NCBI GenBank assembly: GCA_003158895.1
Contig: PMLO01000154.1
Span: 1,723-12,670 of the forward strand
Source of the DNA: Propionibacteriaceae bacterium
Lineage (GTDB): Bacteria; Actinomycetota; Actinomycetes; Propionibacteriales; Propionibacteriaceae
Length of the DNA: 10,948 bases
Reading direction: 5' to 3'
The translations under genes were made by a program, and so were the position numbers. The notes under the pieces are model-generated. The model worked only from the letters and a program-made list of their open reading frames with translations. It had not been told where the DNA came from and searched no databases. This document shows, in pieces, positions 5,861 through 10,948 of the stretch (position 1 is its first letter; every line of letters begins with the position of its first letter).

Positions 5861-6276
5861 GTGGAGGATCCGTACGAGGCCGCAACCAGGAAGAACGCGA
5901 GCACGAGCCCGACGGCAGCCAGGACCAGACCGGCGACCGCGAGCCGAGGCAACCCGGCAGACGCCCGTCGGGACCGGATCAGAGCCATCGCGGAGCCGAC
6001 CAACGCGAACCCCGAGATCGGCAGCGTGAACGACGGGACGAACGCCACGATGGCCAGGCCGACGAGGCTGAGCCCGAAGTCGACGGCAACCTCCCAGGTC
6101 TTCTTGGGAGTCGGCGCGGGCAGGTGGTACGGCTCCAGCAGTGGCAACGGAGGCTGCTGGTAGATCGGCGGGCCACCGAGGTTGTAGCCGACAGGCTCGC
6201 CCGAGTCGTCGTGTGGTGCCGGAGCCGGGCCGGACCCGGGCGGCTGCTGGTAGTCCCAGCCGGACAACGCGCTCAT
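5848..6276 (-). CDS. DUF4190-like small membrane protein, paralogue A
   Basis: The 142-residue protein has a cytoplasmic-type N-terminus rich in Pro, Gly and Tyr, with the tandem-family signatures SGWDY (5-9) and EPVGYNL (27-33), then YQQPP. The C-terminal half is membrane-embedded. Residues about 63-98 (FGLSLVGLAIVAFV, then ISGFALVGSAMALI) probably form two helices, a basic loop RSRRASAG follows, and a last helix covers about 112-134. This matches DUF4190-like proteins. No function is known. The ATG is preceded by AAGGAGG (6281-6287) and a TAGCCT -10 candidate, so this copy probably has its own promoter. It converges on dacB with a 17-base gap. It is the most diverged of the four in its membrane part. 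Confidence 0.78.
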   Translation of the reverse strand: MSALSGWDYQQPPGSGPAPAPHDDSGEPVGYNLGGPPIYQQPPLPLLEPYHLPAPTPKKTWEVAVDFGLSLVGLAIVAFVPSFTLPISGFALVGSAMALIRSRRASAGLPRLAVAGLVLAAVGLVLAFFLVAASYGSSTSGP

Positions 6277-6296
6277 CGGCCCTCCTTGTGCGGTTC

Positions 6297-6302
6297 AGGC
6301 TA
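6297..6302 (-). promoter_or_regulatory. Candidate -10 hexamer of paralogue A
   Basis: TAGCCT on the minus strand ends 20 bases before the ATG. The TACCCT ahead of paralogue D has exactly the same spacing. The bases between, which include the ribosome binding site, are also similar in the two copies. Confidence 0.4.
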
Positions 6303-6356
6303 TGCCCTGCGGTCGACGTACAGGTCGTTACCGGGCGCGGCTGATGAGGCTCGAGC

Positions 6357-6767
6357 TCAGCGGCCCCAGGCCCAGAGCGCCAGGATGAACACCACCATGA
6401 CTGCTTCGAGCACGAGCCCCAGGATGCCTAGTACGAGGCCGGCGATCGCCAAACCGCGGCTACCAGCGAGACCCTCGCGGCACCGCTTCAGCGCGACTGC
6501 GCTCAGCACCAGTCCGACGACCATCACCGGCACCGTGACCACAGGGAGAACCCATCCGGTCAGGAAGCCGACGAGGCTCAGCACGAATCCCGCGGTCGCC
6601 TGCCCGGTGGGCAGTGGGGCCACCGGGTAGCCATAGGGGTGCATCGGCGGCTGCTGGAACCGCGTGTCCTCGAGGTTGTAGCCGACCGGTTCGCTCCCGT
6701 TGTCCAGAGGCGTACGAGCGGGCTCAGGGGTGGGCGGCGGGTAGTCCCAGCCCGACGATGCGCTCAC
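6357..6767 (-). CDS. DUF4190-like small membrane protein, paralogue B
   Basis: The 136-residue protein starts at a GTG with GAGGAGG just upstream. It shows SGWDY (5-9), SEPVGYNL (25-32) and QQPP. Its membrane half is FVLSLVGFLTGWVLPVV, VMVVGLVLSAVAL, then the typical DUF4190 piece GLAIAGLVLGILGLV and a final hydrophobic stretch. It aligns best with paralogue C (shared GFVLSLVG, then IAG-x-x-LGILG). No -10 like that of A or D lies at the same spacing, so it is probably read from upstream through the 43-base gap after C. Function is unknown. Confidence 0.8.
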   Translation of the reverse strand: MSASSGWDYPPPTPEPARTPLDNGSEPVGYNLEDTRFQQPPMHPYGYPVAPLPTGQATAGFVLSLVGFLTGWVLPVVTVPVMVVGLVLSAVALKRCREGLAGSRGLAIAGLVLGILGLVLEAVMVVFILALWAWGR

Positions 6768-6810
6768 CGGTCCTCCTCATGCGCTTCGAAAGTGCACGGA
6801 GTCGTGCGGG

Positions 6811-7239
6811 TCATGACGGACTGACCGCCGAGGACCAACTCATCAAGCCCAGGATCACGACCAGGGTCGCGACCACGCCGAGGATGCCAAGGATCACCCC
6901 AGCGATCGCTCGGCCTCTTCCTGCGGCCACCCCGCGGTCGCAGTCACGCAGACTCGACGTGCTGATCACGAGACCGGAGACCACGAAGGCGAACGTGAAT
7001 ATCGGTAAGAACGGTGTCGCTGCCAGGCCGACGAGGCTGAGTACGAAGCCGGTGGTCGCCTCACTGCTGGGCAGGCTGGCCGGCGCGTCAGCCGCGGCAG
7101 GCAACGATACGGTCGTCGGCGGCTGCTCGTACGCCGGACTGATGCCGAGGTCGAAGCCGAACGGTTCGCTGCTGTCGCGGGGGCGATCGGTGCCGGGCAC
7201 GGTCGGCTGTCCGTAGTCCCAGCCGGACGATGCGCTCAC
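6811..7239 (-). CDS. DUF4190-like small membrane protein, paralogue C
   Basis: The 142-residue protein starts at a GTG with GAGGAGG upstream. Family signatures are SGWDY (5-9), SEPFGFDL (24-31, a diverged EPVGYNL) and YEQPP. An extra Ala/Pro/Ser stretch precedes the membrane half, which contains GFVLSLVGL, FVVSGLVISTSSL and RAIAGVILGILGVV, followed by a last helix. Only 24 bases separate its start from the stop of paralogue D, so the two are probably one transcript. Function is unknown. Confidence 0.8.
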   Translation of the reverse strand: MSASSGWDYGQPTVPGTDRPRDSSEPFGFDLGISPAYEQPPTTVSLPAAADAPASLPSSEATTGFVLSLVGLAATPFLPIFTFAFVVSGLVISTSSLRDCDRGVAAGRGRAIAGVILGILGVVATLVVILGLMSWSSAVSPS

Positions 7240-7263
7240 CTATCCTCCTCGTTCGGTTCGGGC

Positions 7264-7659
7264 TCAGGGATGGACCGCGGAAATTCGCAAGAACACGAGC
7301 AGCGCGATGAGGAGAGCCAGGATGCCGAGGATGACTCCGGCCATCGCCGTGGCGTGGTCCTTGTCCCCAGGCTGGGATCGGCGCAGGGCGATGGCGCTGA
7401 TCACGACTCCCACGACGGCGATCGGCGTGGTGACGAGGAACAGCGACGTGAGGAGGCCCGTCATGCTGATCCGAATGCCTTTGTCCGCCTGGCTGAGCCG
7501 CGCGACGCGATAGCGCTGGAGCTGTGGGGGTGGCGGCTGCTCGTACCGGGGCAGATCGTTGAGGTTGTAGCCGACCGGTTCGCCGGACTGGTCGAAGGAC
7601 GGACGACCAGGGTTGGGCGCGGGGCGCTGATGGTGGTCCCAGCCGGGCGACGCGCTCAT
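7264..7659 (-). CDS. DUF4190-like small membrane protein, paralogue D
   Basis: This 131-residue protein is the first gene of the tandem set. It carries SPGWDHHQ (4-11, a variant of SGWDY), GEPVGYNL (26-33) and YEQPPPP, then membrane segments around ISMTGLLTSLFLVTTPIAVVG and MAGVILGILALLIALLVFL. The RRSQPGDKD loop between helices is polar. GAGGAGG lies five bases before the ATG and TACCCT 20 bases before it. It shares a 69-base divergent control region with the metalloprotease gene. Function is unknown; the pro-rich N-terminus could bind a protein partner. Confidence 0.8.
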   Translation of the reverse strand: MSASPGWDHHQRPAPNPGRPSFDQSGEPVGYNLNDLPRYEQPPPPQLQRYRVARLSQADKGIRISMTGLLTSLFLVTTPIAVVGVVISAIALRRSQPGDKDHATAMAGVILGILALLIALLVFLRISAVHP

Positions 7660-7679
7660 CGATCCTCCTCGTGCAATTC

Positions 7680-7685
7680 AGGGTA
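7680..7685 (-). promoter_or_regulatory. Candidate -10 hexamer of the D-C-B-A cluster
   Basis: TACCCT on the minus strand lies 20 bases before the ATG of paralogue D, giving a predicted leader of about 13 bases with a strong GAGGAGG site. The same spacing occurs before paralogue A. Confidence 0.45.
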
Positions 7686-7716
7686 GCGGCGGGGAGGGCG
7701 AGTCTCGGGGAATCAG

Positions 7717-7722
7717 TACGCT
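7717..7722 (+). promoter_or_regulatory. Candidate -10 hexamer, leaderless start of metalloprotease gene
   Basis: TACGCT fits the actinobacterial TANNNT pattern and ends six bases before the ATG at 7729. No Shine-Dalgarno sequence is present. This supports transcription beginning at the start codon. Confidence 0.5.
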
Positions 7723-7728
7723 CGCCTC

Positions 7729-8697
7729 ATGACCTCTGTTCCCCCGGTCGATTGGTCGCTCGCGGAGCGGCTCGGTGCTCGCCTGGTCGACCCGGGCCCG
7801 GAGCTGCCTGACGCCGAGCTGGCCGAGGTCGTCGCAGGCCTTCGGGTCGCGGCCGAGCGGGCCGACGAGATCGTCGCGAGGACCACCGGGTTGCAGGCGC
7901 CGCCGGGAGCCCCACCGCTCGTCGTCGACCGTCCGACATGGCTGCGTTGGAACGTACGGCTCGCTGCCGGCCTGTTCGCCCCCTATGTCACCGACAGCCC
8001 GACGTTGTCCGACCGGCTCGCTGGTGAGGCCACCGCCATACAGGTCGGCACGGTCCTGGCGTGGGTGTCGGCGCGGGTGCTGGGCCAGTACGACCCGTAC
8101 GCCGAGGTGCCGAGGCTGCTGCTTGTTGCGCCGACCGTAGCGGCCGTCGAGCGCAGCATGGGGGTCGACAAGGACGCATTCCGGCTATGGGTGTGCATCC
8201 ACGAAGTGACGCACCGCTACCAGTTCGGCCAGGCGCCGTGGCTGCCCGAGCACCTGCGCACGCTCGTGGCCCAGGTCGTGGAGGCCGAGACCCCGTCGCT
8301 GCTCGGCGTGCTGCGCGGTGGTCGCTCGCTCAGCTTCGCCGAGGTCGCCCTCGGTCCCGAAGGCCGCGCGGCACTCGCCAGCGTGACCGCGGTGATGAGC
8401 CTGGTCGAGGGATACGCGGACGTGATGATGGACCGTACGGACGCAGTCTTCGGCGTCGCGACGCTGCGCGAGAAGTTCGACGGCCGACGCAACGCGCCCG
8501 GGCTCGACGCCGTCATGCGCGGCCTCATGGGGCTCGACGTGAAGCACGCCCAGTACACCGACGGCGCCACGTTCTGCCGGGCCGTCATCGATCGCGTCGG
8601 CGTCGGCGGGCTGAACCGCGTGTACGAGCGGGTCGAGAACCTGCCGACCAGCGCCGAGATCGCCGACCCCGCCGCCTGGGTGACCCGGGTCTGCTGA
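7729..8697 (+). CDS. Zinc-dependent metalloprotease, DUF2342 family (Rv3626c-like)
   Basis: The 322-residue protein has the zincin motif HEVTHRYQF (HEVTH at 158-162) and downstream EGYADVMMD (227-235), whose glutamate is the likely third zinc ligand. This is the DUF2342 family, sometimes annotated as associated with coenzyme F420 synthesis because of phylogenetic distribution; no F420 gene is visible here. PTWLRWNVRLAAGLFAPY (69-86) is a conserved N-terminal block. No signal peptide is apparent. The ATG was chosen for the TACGCT hexamer six bases upstream. The stop overlaps the tilS start by one base (TGATG), so translation of the two is probably coupled. The same gene pair occurs in mycobacteria. 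Substrate is unknown. Confidence 0.88.
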   Translation: MTSVPPVDWSLAERLGARLVDPGPELPDAELAEVVAGLRVAAERADEIVARTTGLQAPPGAPPLVVDRPTWLRWNVRLAAGLFAPYVTDSPTLSDRLAGEATAIQVGTVLAWVSARVLGQYDPYAEVPRLLLVAPTVAAVERSMGVDKDAFRLWVCIHEVTHRYQFGQAPWLPEHLRTLVAQVVEAETPSLLGVLRGGRSLSFAEVALGPEGRAALASVTAVMSLVEGYADVMMDRTDAVFGVATLREKFDGRRNAPGLDAVMRGLMGLDVKHAQYTDGATFCRAVIDRVGVGGLNRVYERVENLPTSAEIADPAAWVTRVC

Positions 8698-9701
8698 TGG
8701 CCCGCCAGGAGCTGGGGCCGGCCGGGTTGCGCGTGGCGCAGGCGGTACGAAAGGTGCTGCGCGACGTGGTCGCCGAGGGCCTTCCGGCCGGCCGGTCAGC
8801 GCCGCCGCGACCTGTACAACGCATCGTCGTCGGCGTGTCCGGTGGGGCCGACTCGCTGGCCTTGGCGGCGGGCGCCGCGTGGTGCGCGCGTCGGGTCGAG
8901 GAGCTCGCCGGTCTGCCCGTGACGGCCGTCGTGGTCGACCACGGGCTGCAGGAGGGATCCGGGGCCGTGGCCGCCCGGGCCGCCGCACAGGCCGAGTCGC
9001 TCGGAGTCTCGGCTCAGGTCGTACAGGTCGAGGTCGTCGATCGCGGCGACGGGCCGGAGGCTGACGCCAGGGTCGCCCGGTACCGCGCCCTGCTCGCCGA
9101 CCGTGACGCGGTCGTGCTCGTGGGCCACACGCTGGACGACCAGGCCGAGACCGTACTGCTCGGGCTCGCGCGCGGCTCCGGGACTCGCTCGCTCGCCGGG
9201 ATGTCGGAGCGGCAAGGGCGGTTGCTGCGCCCGCTGCTCGCCGTCCGGCGGGCCGACACCGAGGCGGCGTGCCGCGAGGCCGGTCTCGACTGGTGGAGCG
9301 ACCCTCACAACGCCGACCCGTCGTACAGCCGCAGCCGGGTCCGCGACGCGCTCACCACGTTGTCCGATGCACTCGGTCCAGGCCTTCCCGAGGCCCTGGC
9401 CCGTACCGCCGAGCTCTGCCGTGCCGACGCCGATCTGCTCGACACCTTGTCAGCGAGGCTTCTCATCGAGGCGTCGCAACCCGACGGTGCCCTGGCGATC
9501 GACCCGTTGCGAGCGGCCGACCGTGCCTTGCGCGACCGCGCGCTTCTCACCTGGCTGCGCCGCGAGGGGGCGGATGATCTCTCTGCCACGCATGTACGGG
9601 CGGTCGCCGAGCTGGTCACCGACTGGCGCGGGCAGCAGGGCGTCGACGTCCCCGGCGCGCGGATCGTCCGTCACGACGGGAACCTCCTCATCCAGCGCTG
9701 A
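8697..9701 (+). CDS. tilS: tRNA(Ile)-lysidine synthetase
   Basis: TilS converts C34 of the CAU-anticodon isoleucine tRNA to lysidine with ATP and lysine, which changes its codon recognition to AUA. The 334-residue product has the N-type ATP pyrophosphatase P-loop VGVSGGADSLAL (45-56), VVDHGLQEGS (79-88), and the GHTLDDQAET block (143-152) followed by LARGSGTRSLAGM. NADPSYSRSRVR (205-216) matches the tRNA-binding signature of TilS. It is shorter than E. coli TilS and lacks its full C-terminal domains, as usual in Actinobacteria. The ATG overlaps the upstream stop by one base. The gene is essential in most bacteria. Confidence 0.93.
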   Translation: MARQELGPAGLRVAQAVRKVLRDVVAEGLPAGRSAPPRPVQRIVVGVSGGADSLALAAGAAWCARRVEELAGLPVTAVVVDHGLQEGSGAVAARAAAQAESLGVSAQVVQVEVVDRGDGPEADARVARYRALLADRDAVVLVGHTLDDQAETVLLGLARGSGTRSLAGMSERQGRLLRPLLAVRRADTEAACREAGLDWWSDPHNADPSYSRSRVRDALTTLSDALGPGLPEALARTAELCRADADLLDTLSARLLIEASQPDGALAIDPLRAADRALRDRALLTWLRREGADDLSATHVRAVAELVTDWRGQQGVDVPGARIVRHDGNLLIQR

Positions 9702-9738
9702 CCCGGTGCTGGGAGCCTCCGGCGAGGCGGGGTCGAAC

Positions 9739-9744
9739 TAGACT
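9739..9744 (+). promoter_or_regulatory. Candidate -10 hexamer of deacetylase gene
   Basis: TAGACT fits TANNNT and ends seven bases before the ATG at 9752. No ribosome binding site is visible between them, so a leaderless or nearly leaderless message is likely. Confidence 0.45.
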
Positions 9745-9751
9745 GGATGGC

Positions 9752-10723
9752 ATGAGCAGCAGGCTCGGAACTCTGCTCTACGCCGCGGTCCTGGTGGTGG
9801 CGCTCGGCGCCGGTTGCGCCGTGCCTCGCGCCGTGCCGACCGCGGTCTCCGCGTCGATTTCCTCCACGTTTGAGAGCGACTCGTCACCCGGCAACGCGAC
9901 GGGACCGTCACTGTCGGTGGTACCGACCTCGGCTCCACCCACCAGTTCGGCCCCGGTGCCGACGACGCGGACCTCGACGGCTGTCGCCCGTACGACCTCG
10001 ACCACCAGCGCCGCCCGTACGACATCGACCACCGGCGCCACCCGCGCTACGACGTCCACAACCCAGGGTTGCGGGATCGCGTCGGCTCTTCTCGGCAAGG
10101 ACCACACCGTGGTTCCGGGGAGCGCGAAGGTGGTGGCGCTGACCTTCGATGCCGGCGCCAACGCCGATGGTGTTGCGCCCATCCTGGCGACCTTGGCCGG
10201 GCGTCAGGCGCCGGGCACCTTCTTCCTCACGGGCACCTTCGTGAACGCCTTCCCCACGGCGTCACGGACGATCGCCGCGACGTACCCGATCGGCAACCAC
10301 ACCCAGAACCACAAGGACCTGACCCGGCTGGCCGCGGCCGATGTGCTGGCTGAGATCCGTTCGGGCGCCGCATCGATCCAGAAGGTGACCGGCGTGGACC
10401 CCCATCCGTACTTCCGCTTCCCCTACGGCGCCGTGGACGCACGGACCATCGCCCTGGTCAACGCCGAGTGCTACGTGCCGTTCCGATGGACGGTCGACAC
10501 CTGGGGCTGGAAGGGGACGGCCGGCGGGATGAGCGCCGACGAGGTGCTGCGGCGAGTGGTCGGTGCGCTGCGGCCCGGGGCCATCGTCCTCATGCACGTC
10601 GGTTCGAACCCCGACGACGGAACCACGTTCGACGCGGACGCCCTGGCGCGGACGATCGACCAGATCAGAGCTCAGGGCTACACCCTCGTCACACTCGAGC
10701 GCGTCCTGCCGTCCACCCCGTGA
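9752..10723 (+). CDS. Lipoprotein polysaccharide deacetylase (NodB domain, CE4-like)
   Basis: The 323-residue protein begins with a short signal peptide ending in a lipobox-like LGAGC (C22), so it is probably lipid-anchored outside the membrane. A Ser/Thr/Pro linker (about 25-105) contains ARTTSTT repeats. Residues about 125-320 form a NodB domain: motif 1 TFDAG (131-135), motif 2 NHTQNH (182-187, two metal histidines), motif 3 RFPYG (222-226), motif 4 DTWGW (249-253) and motif 5 IVLMH (278-282). Motif 1 has Ala where canonical CE4 enzymes have the metal-binding second Asp of TFDD. Such TFDAG variants occur in actinobacterial members, so activity is possible but metal binding may differ. Likely substrates are cell-wall glycans. 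It lies between tilS and hpt, which are adjacent in mycobacteria. Confidence 0.88.
   Translation: MSSRLGTLLYAAVLVVALGAGCAVPRAVPTAVSASISSTFESDSSPGNATGPSLSVVPTSAPPTSSAPVPTTRTSTAVARTTSTTSAARTTSTTGATRATTSTTQGCGIASALLGKDHTVVPGSAKVVALTFDAGANADGVAPILATLAGRQAPGTFFLTGTFVNAFPTASRTIAATYPIGNHTQNHKDLTRLAAADVLAEIRSGAASIQKVTGVDPHPYFRFPYGAVDARTIALVNAECYVPFRWTVDTWGWKGTAGGMSADEVLRRVVGALRPGAIVLMHVGSNPDDGTTFDADALARTIDQIRAQGYTLVTLERVLPSTP
9986..10039 (+). repeat. Two 27-base tandem units in the deacetylase linker
   Basis: The units at 9986-10012 and 10013-10039 each encode nine residues (ARTTSTTSA, ARTTSTTGA). Their first 24 bases, starting GCCCGTACGAC, differ at two positions. A third, decayed unit follows (TRATTSTTQ). 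Slippage at this array would lengthen or shorten the external linker without a frameshift. Confidence 0.8.
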
Positions 10724-10765
10724 CCGCCGCCGTGATCACCGGCAAGTCACCCGAACGGGCTGGGC

Positions 10766-10771
10766 TAGGGT
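10766..10771 (+). promoter_or_regulatory. Candidate -10 hexamer, leaderless start of hpt
   Basis: TAGGGT fits TANNNT and ends six bases before the GTG at 10778. There is no Shine-Dalgarno sequence in the TTCCCC spacer. This is one of the clearest leaderless arrangements in the window. Confidence 0.55.
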
Positions 10772-10777
10772 TTCCCC

Positions 10778-10948
10778 GTGGATCTGCGCGATGTCTCCGA
10801 AGACCTGTCCCAAGTCCTGTACACCAAGAGCCAGCTCGACGAGCGGCTCGTAGAGATCGCCTCACAGATCGATGACGACTACCGGGGCGAGGACCTGCTG
10901 CTCGTCGGCGTGCTCAACGGCGCGGTGATGGTGATGGCCGACCTGTCC
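10778..10948 (+). CDS. hpt: Hypoxanthine phosphoribosyltransferase (3'-truncated)
   Basis: The first 57 codons are present and the gene runs off the window. The product begins VDLRDVSEDLSQVLYTKSQL and contains DERLVEIASQIDDDYRG and LLLVGVLNGAVMVMADL, the conserved N-terminal strand and PPi-loop region of Hpt (LVGVLNGA with small variants is the family hallmark). The enzyme transfers phosphoribose from PRPP to hypoxanthine or guanine in purine salvage. The catalytic PRPP motif lies beyond the end. GTG was chosen because it begins the recognisable homology and has TAGGGT six bases upstream. The position after tilS agrees with actinobacterial synteny, in which ftsH usually follows. Confidence 0.92.
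   Translation, partial: MDLRDVSEDLSQVLYTKSQLDERLVEIASQIDDDYRGEDLLLVGVLNGAVMVMADLS

Noticed and set aside
5119..6630. Long plus-strand frame overlapping dacB and the DUF4190-like genes
   Set aside because: It shadows the real genes in another frame, and its Arg/Gly-rich translation lacks domains.
8061..8696. In-frame extension of tilS upstream of 8697
   Set aside because: It overlaps the zinc metalloprotease gene in another frame. The TGATG junction and the start of TilS-like sequence support 8697.
10724..10777. Hairpin around the GTGATCAC palindrome between the deacetylase and hpt
   Set aside because: The palindrome is only 8 bp with no loop and no T tract; chance occurrence is likely, so no terminator was called.

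Overview
The window is high-G+C bacterial chromosome with the gene order typical of Actinobacteria. The core block is ppa, a divergent PBP4-type D-Ala-D-Ala carboxypeptidase (dacB-like), a DUF2342-type zinc metalloprotease, tilS and hpt, the same arrangement as Mycobacterium tuberculosis Rv3628 to Rv3624c. Protein style and several apparently leaderless promoters suggest a member of the Propionibacteriales such as a nocardioid, but the genus is only a guess.

Layout. Bases 1-758 hold the C-terminal part of an RNase HI fused to a DUF4440/SnoaL-like domain. It converges with no spacer on a SixA-type histidine phosphatase (759-1262, minus). Next comes an accessory-looking block, 1386-2783. It is an orphan gene with an AbiEi-like winged helix and a DUF559 (Vsr-like) nuclease domain, bracketed by two directly oriented, non-coding elements of about 160 bp. 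Each element is an imperfect palindrome built from four copies of a roughly 20-base half-site arranged > > < <. This is the most unusual structure in the window. A TRM11-type methyltransferase (2797-3771) and inorganic pyrophosphatase (3812-4372) follow on the minus strand.

From 4433 the carboxypeptidase runs rightward and converges, through a compact hairpin, on four tandem minus-strand paralogues (5848-7659). These are small proline-rich DUF4190-like membrane proteins, expanded in place between dacB and the metalloprotease. The metalloprotease (7729-8697) overlaps tilS (8697-9701) by one base. A lipoprotein polysaccharide deacetylase (9752-10723) sits between tilS and the truncated hpt (from 10778).

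Function. The conserved genes combine housekeeping roles: pyrophosphate removal, tRNA-Ile lysidinylation, purine salvage and RNA modification, plus cell-wall work by the carboxypeptidase and the deacetylase. Several genes have a -10-like hexamer 6-7 bases before the start codon and no Shine-Dalgarno sequence, which fits leaderless transcription. The four paralogues, ppa and dacB instead have clear ribosome binding sites. No tRNA, rRNA, CRISPR array or classical insertion sequence was seen.
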